Positions 1 to 8,742 of a DNA stretch of 33,050 nt are shown in pieces. The DNA comes from Candidatus Zixiibacteriota bacterium (GTDB lineage: Bacteria; Zixibacteria; MSB-5A5; GN15; FEB-12): positions 1 through 33,050 of the forward strand of contig JAJRSF010000047.1 in assembly GCA_024278935.1 (NCBI GenBank), given 5' to 3'. Under the pieces are notes generated by a model. It was not told the DNA's origin, ran no database searches, and saw nothing but the letters and a program-made list of their open reading frames with translations. The position numbers and the translations under genes are program-made. How positions within the stretch are numbered: the first letter of the stretch is position 1; each line of letters begins with the position of its first letter.

Positions 1-13
1 AAAGGATTTTAAT

Positions 14-1720
14 ATGTCCAAAAGTAATTGGCGTATCATTGTTACTGCTATCTTGCTGGTAGCAGCCTGCTACGCATTTTGGGGAACGTTCGCACTCTGG
101 ACTATGAGTGATGCCGACAAAGCTGCCCTTCAGGAAAAAGATCCGGGTGCTTTGCTCCACATGCAGCAAAAAGCTATTCGCCTTGGGCTTGATTTACAAG
201 GTGGTATTCATGTTGTTTTAAAAGTACATAACGAAGGCAAAGATGCTGCCGGTAAAAATGAAGATGTCGAACGGGCTATTCAGGTCATCAGAAACCGTAT
301 CGATGGTCTCGGTGTTGCTGAACCTGTTATTGTAAAGCAGGGTGATGATCGTATTCTTATTGATCTCCCTGGCTATACTGATGCGGAAAGAGCCGAAGAA
401 CTTATCGGTCAAACAGCACAGTTGACATTTAAACTTTTTGAATCTGCTGAAAATGCAAATCTCTTAATTTCAAAAATTGATTCAGTCGTGCATGAAAGCG
501 AAAAAGCAAATCAACCTGAACCTGAAGTAGCTGATACAGAAACAGCAGCAACTACAGGTGAAGCCGATACATCCGATGATGATATCCTTGCTGATTTACT
601 CGGCGACTCAGCAGCAGCTGATGAGTTTGCTTTTGACGAAACTTCTGATCTTTCACTAAACAATAATCCACTTTCTTCAAGATTAGAAGCAGCTTTGTAT
701 AACAATACAACCGGAAAAAGCTGGCCTGGATTTGCGGTTAATAAAAGAGACAAAGGAATTATCGACAAATGGCTGAATATGCCGGAAGTCAAAAGACTTA
801 TTCCTGTCGATGTAGTTTTTGCATGGTCTACCCGTGATGAACTACGTAACAACCGCGAAGTTTACTATCTCTATTTGATGAAAAGAAAAGTACAGTTTAT
901 TGGGAAGTATCTCGAAAACATTAATATGAGTCGTGATTCTTTTGGTAAATCTGTTGTAAACTTTAAATTGTCAGGTGAAGGTTCTGCACGGTTTGCTCAA
1001 CTTACTGGAGCAAACATTAACAAACCTCTGGCTATTGTCTTAGATGACAGAGTTGAATCTGCTCCAATGATTTCATCGACAATCAGAGGATCCGGTCAAA
1101 TTACAATGGGATCATCAGCATCAATGAAAGATGCTCGTAATATGGAAATCGTGTTAAAAGCAGGTGCATTACCTGTGCCGGTTGAAATTATTGAAAAAAA
1201 TATCGTTGGTGCTTCTTTAGGTGCTGACTCGATTAAAAAAGGATTCTACGCCTCGATGGTCGGACTGATGATAGTTCTTTTATATATTGCTGTCTACTAC
1301 CGTGTCTCTGGTGTTATTGCTGATATCGGTTTGATATTTAATATCTTCTTCCTGATGGCTGTCTTAGCCGGGCTTGGTGCAACATTGACTATGCCGGGTA
1401 TCGCTGGTATCATCCTGACGATAGGTATTTCTATCGATGCTAATATTCTGATTTTTGAACGGATTCGTGAAGAACTCCGTACCGGGAAAACTGTCCGTGC
1501 TTCAATTGACGCTGGCTATGAACGCGCCTGTGTCGCAATTTTAGACTCTCATGTTACCACATTGATTACTGCCGGTGCATTATTCTTATTAGGTTCCGGT
1601 CCTATCAAAGGGTTTGCAGTTACTTTATTCTGGGGTGTCTTAATCTCGCTCTACACTGCATACGTAATTACAAAACAGATTTTTGATATCCGCAAAGGCT
1701 ATCAAAAACTTAGCATATAA
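14..1720 (+). CDS. secD: Protein translocase subunit SecD
   Basis: SecD works with SecF in the inner membrane and uses the proton motive force to help complete SecYEG-dependent protein export. The 568-residue product has an N-terminal membrane segment (about residues 8-30), the SecD motif LGLDLQGG at 57-64, and the conserved RNRIDGLGVAEP at about 93-104. The C-terminal membrane half carries the RND-type core GIAGIILTIGISIDANILIFERIRE. An acidic, low-complexity stretch at about 168-211 (rich in D, E, A and T) lies in the first periplasmic domain and looks like a lineage-specific insert. An AAGGA ribosome binding site sits just before the ATG. secF follows after 18 bases, so the two are co-transcribed; any yajC would lie outside the window. 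The family assignment is secure. Confidence 0.97.
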   Translation: MSKSNWRIIVTAILLVAACYAFWGTFALWTMSDADKAALQEKDPGALLHMQQKAIRLGLDLQGGIHVVLKVHNEGKDAAGKNEDVERAIQVIRNRIDGLGVAEPVIVKQGDDRILIDLPGYTDAERAEELIGQTAQLTFKLFESAENANLLISKIDSVVHESEKANQPEPEVADTETAATTGEADTSDDDILADLLGDSAAADEFAFDETSDLSLNNNPLSSRLEAALYNNTTGKSWPGFAVNKRDKGIIDKWLNMPEVKRLIPVDVVFAWSTRDELRNNREVYYLYLMKRKVQFIGKYLENINMSRDSFGKSVVNFKLSGEGSARFAQLTGANINKPLAIVLDDRVESAPMISSTIRGSGQITMGSSASMKDARNMEIVLKAGALPVPVEIIEKNIVGASLGADSIKKGFYASMVGLMIVLLYIAVYYRVSGVIADIGLIFNIFFLMAVLAGLGATLTMPGIAGIILTIGISIDANILIFERIREELRTGKTVRASIDAGYERACVAILDSHVTTLITAGALFLLGSGPIKGFAVTLFWGVLISLYTAYVITKQIFDIRKGYQKLSI

Positions 1721-1738
1721 CAGAAAGGGTTTAATATA

Positions 1739-2665
1739 ATGTTTAGAATAATACCGGATACCAATATAAACTTTATTGGCGCAAGAAAAATCGCCTTTAT
1801 AGTTTCATTGGTTTTTATTGTCCTTGGTGTCGTAGGATTTACTATGATTGCTGCAGGAAAAGCAAATTTAGGAATCGACTTTGCTGGCGGAGTATTGATT
1901 AAAGGATACTTCGAACAGCCTGTCGAAATTGAAGATCTTCGTTCCTCAATCTCTACAGATCTTGAAAATGTAGTAATTACAAACTTGTCTGGCTTTGAAC
2001 ATGACAACGCATTTATTATCAAAGTAAAAAGTCCCGGCACTGAAGAAGAAAGTCGTCTGCAACTTGCAACACTTGAGAAAGTTCTCAAAAGTTCTTTTGC
2101 TACAAATACTTTTACAAAAGTTGAGACACATCAGATTGGTCCTGCAGTTGGTGAAACGCTAAGAAAAGATGCCCAGTTTGCCGTTTTGTTATCACTTATT
2201 GGTATCATTATTTATATCTGGATTCGCTTTGACTTCCGTTCAGGGATTGCTGCGACTATCGCAACCTTCCATGATGTCCTCGCAGTCATGGGTATCTTCT
2301 GGGTTTTAGGCTTAGAGTTCGACATGTTAACTGTTACTGCGTTGCTGACTCTGGCGGGGTACTCGCTGACTGATACGGTGGTTGTTTTTGATCGTATTCG
2401 TGAAAACTTGAAAAAGTATCGTACTCGTGGTGAATTTTCAAACTGTGTCAACAGCTCTATCAATGAAGTGTTAGCTCGTACATGTAATACATCTATTACC
2501 GTATTATTTGTAGTAGGTTCTATCTTTGTCTTTGGTGGTGATGTTCTGCGTAACTTCTCATTGGCACTTATCCTTGGTGTTTTAGTTGGTACATACAGTT
2601 CTATCTTTGTTGCGTCACCGATTGTTGTTGAATGGGAATCCCGTTCACCAAAACGTTTTAAATAG
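1739..2665 (+). CDS. secF: Protein translocase subunit SecF
   Basis: SecF is the partner of SecD in the auxiliary export complex of the inner membrane. The 308-residue protein is normal length for a separate SecF. It has a first membrane segment at about 17-38, the hallmark LGIDFAGG at 44-51, a periplasmic domain to about 140, and the C-terminal five-helix core including LAGYSLTDTVVVFDRIREN. The start is supported by AGAAAGGG upstream. It ends the operon: three hairpins, the last a strong intrinsic terminator, follow immediately. SecD and SecF are separate polypeptides here, not the fused SecDF found in some Bacteroidota. Confidence 0.97.
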   Translation: MFRIIPDTNINFIGARKIAFIVSLVFIVLGVVGFTMIAAGKANLGIDFAGGVLIKGYFEQPVEIEDLRSSISTDLENVVITNLSGFEHDNAFIIKVKSPGTEEESRLQLATLEKVLKSSFATNTFTKVETHQIGPAVGETLRKDAQFAVLLSLIGIIIYIWIRFDFRSGIAATIATFHDVLAVMGIFWVLGLEFDMLTVTALLTLAGYSLTDTVVVFDRIRENLKKYRTRGEFSNCVNSSINEVLARTCNTSITVLFVVGSIFVFGGDVLRNFSLALILGVLVGTYSSIFVASPIVVEWESRSPKRFK

Positions 2666-2670
2666 ATTGT

Positions 2671-2719
2671 AACAGTCATCGACTGTTTTATAAATAGATC
2701 GAAACTCATGTAGTTTCGA
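2671..2719 (+). other. Two tandem perfect hairpins after secF
   Basis: Two small perfect inverted repeats lie directly after the secF stop: AACAGTC/GACTGTT (2671-2677 and 2681-2687, 3-base loop) followed by TTTATAAAT, and TCGAAAC/GTTTCGA (2699-2705 and 2713-2719, 7-base loop). Together with the terminator at 2725-2755 they make a row of three stem-loops. They may protect the 3' end of the secDF mRNA or add termination strength; the structures are visible, the role is inferred. Confidence 0.6.
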
Positions 2720-2724
2720 CAATC

Positions 2725-2755
2725 AAGCGGAACCATAATAGGTTCCGCTTTTTTT
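2725..2755 (+). terminator. Intrinsic terminator of secD-secF
   Basis: A perfect 10-bp stem (AAGCGGAACC at 2725-2734, GGTTCCGCTT at 2741-2750) with a 6-base loop runs straight into a T tract ending at 2755. This is a textbook rho-independent terminator for the secDF transcript. Confidence 0.92.
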
Positions 2756-2765
2756 ATATACATAA

Positions 2766-2793
2766 TGTCATTCCCAACTTGATTGGGAATCCA
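2766..2793. repeat. REP-like palindromic repeat, copy 1
   Basis: The 28-base element reads TGTC, an 8-base arm ATTCCCAA, the loop CTTGA, the perfect complementary arm TTGGGAAT, then CCA. It shares its flanks (TGTC...CCA), arm length and loop with the element at 4411-4438, although the two arms differ at four positions. Short intergenic palindromes of the TGTCATTCCC...GGGAATCCA type are known in many bacteria as REP-type sequences. Confidence 0.8.
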
Positions 2794-2794
2794 G

Positions 2795-2824
2795 AGGCAG
2801 GTCTTTTTTTAAGACCTGCCTTTT
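2795..2824 (+). terminator. Second terminator-like hairpin
   Basis: An 11-bp perfect stem (AGGCAGGTCTT at 2795-2805, AAGACCTGCCT at 2811-2821) with a loop of five T, followed by only a short T run (2821-2824). It sits directly beside the REP-like palindrome and could be part of the same mobile palindromic unit or a backup terminator. Confidence 0.55.
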
Positions 2825-2882
2825 CAATAACCTCCAGATACAACCATTGACTTTTATCAGAGATTTTGATAACATAAACTAA

Positions 2883-4382
2883 ATGGAAAATCAATACCAA
2901 TCTCACAGCAGTCGTTTTCAATATATCATCTTGGCAGTTGCAATTATTTTATTTGCGGTTATGTCTGCGTTCTTTTGGGACTACTCAATTGATGATTCAT
3001 TTATCACTTTTAAATATGCTGAAAATTTCGCAGATGGTAACGGCTTTGTTTTTAATGTCGGGGACAACCCGGTCGAAGGGTTCTCTAATCTCCTCTGGCT
3101 CTTTATACTCGCAGGTTTCTATCTGATAGGTTTTTCAATTCCGCTTACCGCAAAAATTCTTGGACTGCTCACAATGCTTGCGAGCGGACTATCATGGTTC
3201 TTTTACTTTCGAAAAGATTCACGTGCCTATCTCTGGCTTGCGGGTCCTCTTCTGCTTATCTGCCCGCTGACTATTTTTTGGGGAGTGAGTGGGCTTGAAC
3301 TTGGCTTACATTGTTTGCTTTTGTCGTTGCTGGTGCAGCTTACCTTGAAAAAATCATACTATGGTTTTATCCCGGCTGTTCTGTTGATACTCAATCGTCC
3401 AGAAGGTATCGCTATTGTTGGTTCTCTGTTTTTTGTTTTGGCTCTCTCTGATTATTTTAATCGTCAATTAAAACTAAAATACTATATGATTGGTTTTGCC
3501 GTGGCAGTTGTTACGATAGGCTTGTTAACACTTTTTCGGTATGACACTTTTGGCTACCCGCTTCCGAATACCTTTTACGCAAAAACTGTCTATAAAAATA
3601 ACGGCTTTTATGAGTTTGCTATTATGATGCTTCGTCTGCTTCCGTTCGGACTTGCTTTTTTGTGGGCAATCTTTGAATCACTCAAAAACAAATTCAGACC
3701 AAAAGAACTATCAGTGGTGACAGGACTCTTTTTGGTGCAGGTAATTATAAGTTCTTCGGTTGACCCGGTTATGAATTATATGTTTCGCTATCTTATTCCG
3801 TTTCTACCATTGTTGATAATTCTTACCCTGTTTTTTATTCTCAAGTTCAGCAACTATAAAATCAAATATATTGTTATCGCTTCTATTCTGATTTCGTTTT
3901 TTATGATTTCATTTAACCTCTATGCTATGAATAATTCCAATAAAAAAATCGTACATGCCCAACAAGATATTATCAAATACCTAAACAGTAAAAAACCAAA
4001 CCAAACAGTTTCGCTTATCGACATGGGACGGATCCCATATTATACTTCACAAAATTACAAAGATATTTGGGGATTGGTTGATGAAAAAGTTGGCCATCGT
4101 GGGTTCAATCCTGTCTCGGCATTTTTGCAACTATCTGATTATTTTATTTTTGTAGGTTCTTTGAGTGAGACCGGAATTGAATTTGCATTCTGGCGTGACA
4201 AACAGATTGCATCGATTGCCCAATTCCCATCTTGTTATAAACTTGTCAAAATTGGCGCTCCCGAGGGAGCCGACTATCACCAACCGGGATATTATTATCT
4301 GACCTTTGAAAAAAATGAACAGGCAGAAAATATTGTAAACTCATTCGGCATCGAATACTGGCAGAAAAAAGCACGAGAGTAG
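2883..4382 (+). CDS. Polytopic membrane glycosyltransferase (GT-C fold)
   Basis: This 499-residue protein is predicted to be an integral membrane glycosyltransferase that uses a lipid-linked sugar donor on the outer face of the inner membrane. About ten hydrophobic segments are visible. The first extracytoplasmic loop carries an Asp-Asp pair (D37-D38) within SIDDSFITFKYAENFADGNG, followed by NPVEGFSNLLW; this D-D-[SA]-[YF]-I-x-[FY]-[RK]-Y-A-x-N pattern is typical of GT-C enzymes such as the arabinofuranosyltransferase-like and PMT-like groups. The last 130 residues form a soluble periplasmic domain. No clear Shine-Dalgarno sequence precedes the ATG. It stands alone between two REP-like palindromes. 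Acceptor and sugar cannot be told from sequence. Confidence 0.8.
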   Translation: MENQYQSHSSRFQYIILAVAIILFAVMSAFFWDYSIDDSFITFKYAENFADGNGFVFNVGDNPVEGFSNLLWLFILAGFYLIGFSIPLTAKILGLLTMLASGLSWFFYFRKDSRAYLWLAGPLLLICPLTIFWGVSGLELGLHCLLLSLLVQLTLKKSYYGFIPAVLLILNRPEGIAIVGSLFFVLALSDYFNRQLKLKYYMIGFAVAVVTIGLLTLFRYDTFGYPLPNTFYAKTVYKNNGFYEFAIMMLRLLPFGLAFLWAIFESLKNKFRPKELSVVTGLFLVQVIISSSVDPVMNYMFRYLIPFLPLLIILTLFFILKFSNYKIKYIVIASILISFFMISFNLYAMNNSNKKIVHAQQDIIKYLNSKKPNQTVSLIDMGRIPYYTSQNYKDIWGLVDEKVGHRGFNPVSAFLQLSDYFIFVGSLSETGIEFAFWRDKQIASIAQFPSCYKLVKIGAPEGADYHQPGYYYLTFEKNEQAENIVNSFGIEYWQKKARE

Positions 4383-4410
4383 GTGGATAAGATTTCCTAC
4401 TTCCAATCAC

Positions 4411-4438
4411 TGTCATCCTGGACTTGATCCAGGATCCA
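4411..4438. repeat. REP-like palindromic repeat, copy 2
   Basis: The same architecture as the copy at 2766: TGTC, arm ATCCTGGA, loop CTTGA, complementary arm TCCAGGAT, then CCA, 28 bases in all. Four arm positions differ from copy 1 and every change is matched on the opposite arm, so the hairpin rather than the primary sequence has been kept. The two copies bracket the glycosyltransferase gene. Confidence 0.8.
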
Positions 4439-4512
4439 ACATCGTTGTCTTTTGTAGTCAATTTCTGCTACTGATAACTTCTGATTTCTACACTTAAAAA
4501 CTTAAACATTTT

Positions 4513-4543
4513 TTCACTCAAAAACGGACTTTATGTGTATATT
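4513..4543 (+). promoter_or_regulatory. Possible sigma-70-like promoter for the DUF4159 operon
   Basis: TTCACT at 4513-4518 and TATATT at 4538-4543 resemble -35 and -10 boxes with a 19-base spacer. The expected transcription start would fall at or very near the ATG at 4550, and there is no Shine-Dalgarno sequence, so the message could be leaderless. The AT-rich context makes chance matches likely. Confidence 0.3.
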
Positions 4544-4549
4544 ATATAT

Positions 4550-5293
4550 ATGAAAAAGTTCAACTCTAAAGCTATACCTATTTTTGTAGCCCTAATTGTT
4601 ATGATGTTTGCTAGCAATGTCTTAGCTCAAAGAAACCAACTCAACGACCTCCTGCGTCAGTCTTCGCAACTGAATATTCAAGCCGAAAAGAAAAACCCAT
4701 CATCGCTCAAAATCGCCCGACTGCATTATTCCGGCGGGGGAGACTGGTATTGGGGACGTTCGGCGATTCCAAATATGCTCAAATGTGCCTATGACAATTC
4801 CGATTTACGGATAGATACTATCGAACATGAAATAACAATTAACGACCCTGAACTTTTTAAATACCCATTTTTGTTTGCGACCGGTCATGGTCTGATTTCG
4901 TTTGAAGCGGATGAAATCGAACGGCTTCGGTTGTATCTTTCAAATGGCGGCTTTCTGTTTGTAAATGATTCTTATGGTATGGAAAAAACATTTTTAAAAG
5001 AGATGGCAAAAATTTTTCCCGAACGAGAAATTGTCGAACTTCCGTTTACGCATCCGTTGTATCATTCATTTTATGATTTTCCGTACGGACCTCCGAAGAT
5101 TCATGAGCATGACAACAACCCTCCACGTGGCTATGCGATAATTGTTAATAGCAAGGCAGTTGTTTACTTTTTAGTCGAATCGGATATTGGTGATGGATGG
5201 GAAGATACCGTTGTACATAATGACTCCGATGAAAAACGGCTTGAATCTTTTCAGATGGGTCTGAACTTAATTACATACGCTTTGTTATACTAA
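4550..5293 (+). CDS. DUF4159 family exported protein
   Basis: I chose the ATG at 4550 over the GTG at 4535 because it gives a clean signal peptide (MKKFNSKAIPIFVALIVMMF then ASNVLAQ, cleavage after AQ). The mature protein of about 220 residues matches DUF4159: LHYSGGGDWYWGRSAIPNML near the start, FLFATGHGLISFEADEIERL, then GGFLFVNDSYG, and the C-terminal LPFTHPLYHSFYDFP and GDGWED motifs. The fold is related to class I glutamine amidotransferase-like/ThuA-like domains by family knowledge, but its biochemical role is unknown. DUF4159 genes are often found with DUF4175, MoxR and von Willebrand proteins; here a DUF4175-like gene follows after 33 bases and a TPR gene after that, so this is the first gene of a three-gene operon. 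Confidence 0.85.
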   Translation: MKKFNSKAIPIFVALIVMMFASNVLAQRNQLNDLLRQSSQLNIQAEKKNPSSLKIARLHYSGGGDWYWGRSAIPNMLKCAYDNSDLRIDTIEHEITINDPELFKYPFLFATGHGLISFEADEIERLRLYLSNGGFLFVNDSYGMEKTFLKEMAKIFPEREIVELPFTHPLYHSFYDFPYGPPKIHEHDNNPPRGYAIIVNSKAVVYFLVESDIGDGWEDTVVHNDSDEKRLESFQMGLNLITYALLY

Positions 5294-5326
5294 CCAAACG
5301 ATAATTCTTCAGCGAAAGAGGACACA

Positions 5327-8300
5327 ATGCAGCAAATTAATTCAGCCCGGGCATTGGTCAAACGACTTGAAAAAGCATTACTGAAAAAAAGAATCCTACT
5401 TTTTATCTCGGGACTTTTTACCACTGCAGCAGTTGTTACGGTGAGTTCGATTCTTCTTTCACTGATTGCACTCGTTGTAGTGCTTCCTGTATTTTTAAAA
5501 ATTTCGTTGCTTGTTGTTTCCGGTTGTGCAACAATATACTTTTTTGTCAAACATGCCCTTCGTCAATTTGTCAGTGGCGACATCGATTCACTTGCTGTTG
5601 AACTTGAGAAAAAACATGCCGAGCTAAAAGGAATCCTCATTGCGGCAGTACAATTTTCTCGGTCAAAAATATCTTCGGGTTCATCGGTTGAACTTGTCGA
5701 AGCAACTATCGCTAAAGCATTGGTCAAAGCGGAGTCGTTAAACTTCAACGAAGCACTTTCGTTTTACCCTATACTTAAAACCGGAAAACGGTTTGCCGTT
5801 ACCGCTATGACAGCAGTTGCTCTCTTACTGCTCATGCCGGGACTGTTCACATACTCCTATAAAGTTTATTCGCACATCGACGAAGTCATCACGCCACCGA
5901 TAGGATACAAAATCGACGCATTGCTTAAATCTACCGAATGGGTCAAGTACAAAAATATACAAATCGAAGCATCTGTTTTTGGTGATGAACTTCCCAAAGA
6001 AGCAAAAATCTATCACCGCTTAGCAGGTGGCGACTGGCAACAGACAGAAATTGATTTACGTAAAGAAAAACATTTTTTCATAGAGAATCGTGACTCGGTT
6101 GTTTTCGCTCTTACTCTTCGTCAGATAAATAAATCGTTTGATTACTATATCGAAGCAGGTCGGGTGAAGACCGAAATTTACTCAGTCGATGTTGTCGATC
6201 GTCCGAGGGTCGAAGCAATCAAGCTCTCTATCTTTTATCCTGAATATTCCAAACTTCCTCCTATGACAATCGATGAAAACAACGGAACATTTTCAGCTCT
6301 CTTAGGCAGTCGTGTGAACATAAAGATCGAATCAAACTTACCGGTAAAAACAGCCGAACTCATTTTCTCTGATTCAAGTAGAGTGTCTTTACCTATTGAA
6401 AATAAAACAGGCGAGGTCGCGCTGAAAGTTGACCAATCAATGTCGTATCATATTCGCTTGGTCGATCATCTTGGCGAGAAGAACCCTGACCCTATCGAAT
6501 ATTATATCACCGCTATCCCCGATGAGTTTCCGTCTATCGATGTTGTCCGTCCCGGTTTTGATGTCAACCTTTCTGACCAAATGATTCTTCCTTTGCAACT
6601 AAACATTTTCGATGACTATGGTTTTACATCGCTGGTCATGAAATATTCTGTGGTGCATAAAGGGCAGATGTCAGATGAAAATGTTGCCGTACTACATTAC
6701 TCTGAAAAAATAAAAACTGATGGCGAAGTTTCGTTTAATTGGGATATCGACCAGCTCAATCTTTTCCCGGGTGACTATGTAATCTATGCCTTTGAAATTG
6801 CTGATAACGATATGGTCTCCGGTCCAAAAATCAGTAAGTCCCGTCAGTATATCGCTCGCCTTCCATCGCTACAGGAAATTATTTCACAAACGGAAGAATC
6901 GAGTATTCAACGTATTGATGAAACCCATAAGATTTTAAAAACAGGGAAAGAACTTGCCAAGCGTCTTGAGAATGTCAGTCGTAAAATGAAAGCCGATTCA
7001 AAGTCGCACGACAAAGGTAAATGGCAGAACAATAAAGAGCTGGAATCTATCGCAAAGAAAAATGCCGAGATGGTTAAAGAGATCGAAAAGGTTGCCCAGC
7101 AGATGAACAAGGCGGTCGACGAACTCAATGACAAATCACTCATGAGTCGTGAAGTGCTTGAAAAAATGACACAGATTCAAAAGCTCTACCAAGAGGTTGC
7201 CACTCCTGAAATGAAAAAAGCACAACAGGAAATGATGGATGCCCTCAAAGAGATGGATCAGGAAAAACTTGATAAAGCTTTAAAAGATTTCAAAATGTCA
7301 CAGGAAGAACTTCTCAAACGTCTCGAACGAACAATGGCACTCTTAAAAAAGATGCAGGTCGAACAAAAGATGGAAGCGATGGTTCGCAAAGCAGAAGAGC
7401 TTGCCCGCAAACAGGAAGAGATGAATAAAAAAACTGATGACTCGCAAAAAGCTGAACTTCCGAATCTTGCCAAACAGGAAAACGATATTGAAAAAGAATT
7501 ACAAAAATTAAAAAATGAATTAAAAGAACTTGATAAGCTTTCTGAAGAAGCCAATATGAAAGATTCACCTGAGTTGAAAAAGTTTTCCGAGGCACTCAAA
7601 AATACTGATGCTGAAAAAGATATGCAGAAGATGCAGACATCTATGAGAACTGAAAAGAAAGAGTCTGCTAAAAAAGAGGGTGATGAAGCTCTTTCTAAAC
7701 TGATGAAAATGCTTTCTGAAATGCAGGATCAAATGATGGCGATGCAGGGTGGCGATAAAGAGAAAATAAAAAAAGATTTCTCAGCTGCTATCGACGACGC
7801 CAACTATCTTTCAAAAAAGCAGGAACAACTTTTTGCCGAAGCTGCTGTAACGCAACATCAGACTCTTATGATGCGTGACATCGCTGCCAAGCAACAGGAA
7901 CTGTTATCATCGTGTAATGGTTTAAAAAGTAGGATCTCCGACCTTGCCAAAGAATCACCGTTTGTTGCATCTGAAATAAATAAACTTTTAGAAGATAGTT
8001 TTTCTAAAATGGAATTTGCCATGCAACAGTTTGATAACAAAAGACGAAGTCAGGGAATGCATGACCAGCGTGAAGCAATGACAAATTTAAACAAAGCATC
8101 GCTTCGTTTGATGGAGTCTATGGAAAAACAAAAACAGTGTGACAAAGGTGGAAGCTGTGATAAAAACACCGGCGACATGCAGACTTTAAGCGACAAACAG
8201 AAAAAACTAAATCAGAAGACTCAATCACAGTGCGACAAACCGGGCGGTCAGAATCCAAAACCGGGACAGGGCAAAGGCAGTCGTGGCGAAATGGAACGAC

Positions 8301-8740
8301 TCGCTGGTGAACAGGCAGCAATTCGAAAATCTCTTGAACAACTATCACAAGAGTTTGGTGGTTCCCGTCAGGTTCTTGGAAGGCTCGATGATATTGCCAA
8401 AGAGATGAAAAAAGTTGAGGAGTCTTTGATGAACGGTGATACCGGCGATGAGATAACACAACGTCAGTTGAAAATATTTTCACGAATGCTTGAAGCATCA
8501 CGCTCGTTGTATAAAAAAGATTTCTCGGAACAACGAAAATCAAAAGCTGCTCTCTCGACGCTTATGTATATGCCACCGGAGTTGTCATCAGATATTTTAA
8601 ATGACAACCTTAAGTTGGAAGATCGCCTGCAAAAATATTTAGGCGATGATTATCCAAAACAATATGAAGAACAGATAAAAGCATATTTTAAAGCTCTGTT
8701 AAAAATCGAAGCATCACAAAAAATTGAAGCAGGTAATTAA
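5327..8740 (+). CDS. DUF4175-like membrane protein with long coiled coils
   Basis: A 1137-residue protein with hydrophobic segments at about 22-53, 56-75 and 155-174. A beta-rich extracytoplasmic region follows to about 520 (contains VVDRPRVEAIKLSIFYPEYS and DEFPSIDVVRPG), then several hundred residues of K/E/Q/M-rich coiled coil (about 525-900). Near residue 936-975 lies a Gly/Cys-rich linker with three CDK triplets, before a final helical region ending in a LEDRLQKYLGDDYP segment. This order of membrane helices, beta domain and charged helices matches DUF4175-type proteins of FCB bacteria. AGAGG upstream of the ATG is a good ribosome binding site. It is co-transcribed with the DUF4159 gene before it and the TPR gene after it (2-base gap). 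Function is unknown; an envelope scaffold role is inference. Confidence 0.75.
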   Translation: MQQINSARALVKRLEKALLKKRILLFISGLFTTAAVVTVSSILLSLIALVVVLPVFLKISLLVVSGCATIYFFVKHALRQFVSGDIDSLAVELEKKHAELKGILIAAVQFSRSKISSGSSVELVEATIAKALVKAESLNFNEALSFYPILKTGKRFAVTAMTAVALLLLMPGLFTYSYKVYSHIDEVITPPIGYKIDALLKSTEWVKYKNIQIEASVFGDELPKEAKIYHRLAGGDWQQTEIDLRKEKHFFIENRDSVVFALTLRQINKSFDYYIEAGRVKTEIYSVDVVDRPRVEAIKLSIFYPEYSKLPPMTIDENNGTFSALLGSRVNIKIESNLPVKTAELIFSDSSRVSLPIENKTGEVALKVDQSMSYHIRLVDHLGEKNPDPIEYYITAIPDEFPSIDVVRPGFDVNLSDQMILPLQLNIFDDYGFTSLVMKYSVVHKGQMSDENVAVLHYSEKIKTDGEVSFNWDIDQLNLFPGDYVIYAFEIADNDMVSGPKISKSRQYIARLPSLQEIISQTEESSIQRIDETHKILKTGKELAKRLENVSRKMKADSKSHDKGKWQNNKELESIAKKNAEMVKEIEKVAQQMNKAVDELNDKSLMSREVLEKMTQIQKLYQEVATPEMKKAQQEMMDALKEMDQEKLDKALKDFKMSQEELLKRLERTMALLKKMQVEQKMEAMVRKAEELARKQEEMNKKTDDSQKAELPNLAKQENDIEKELQKLKNELKELDKLSEEANMKDSPELKKFSEALKNTDAEKDMQKMQTSMRTEKKESAKKEGDEALSKLMKMLSEMQDQMMAMQGGDKEKIKKDFSAAIDDANYLSKKQEQLFAEAAVTQHQTLMMRDIAAKQQELLSSCNGLKSRISDLAKESPFVASEINKLLEDSFSKMEFAMQQFDNKRRSQGMHDQREAMTNLNKASLRLMESMEKQKQCDKGGSCDKNTGDMQTLSDKQKKLNQKTQSQCDKPGGQNPKPGQGKGSRGEMERLAGEQAAIRKSLEQLSQEFGGSRQVLGRLDDIAKEMKKVEESLMNGDTGDEITQRQLKIFSRMLEASRSLYKKDFSEQRKSKAALSTLMYMPPELSSDILNDNLKLEDRLQKYLGDDYPKQYEEQIKAYFKALLKIEASQKIEAGN

Positions 8741-8742
8741 CA

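Noticed and set aside
7314-7595. Long open frames opposite the coiled-coil part of the DUF4175-like gene
   Set aside because: K/E/Q-rich codons give Ser/Phe/Leu-rich antisense frames without stops; these are composition shadows.
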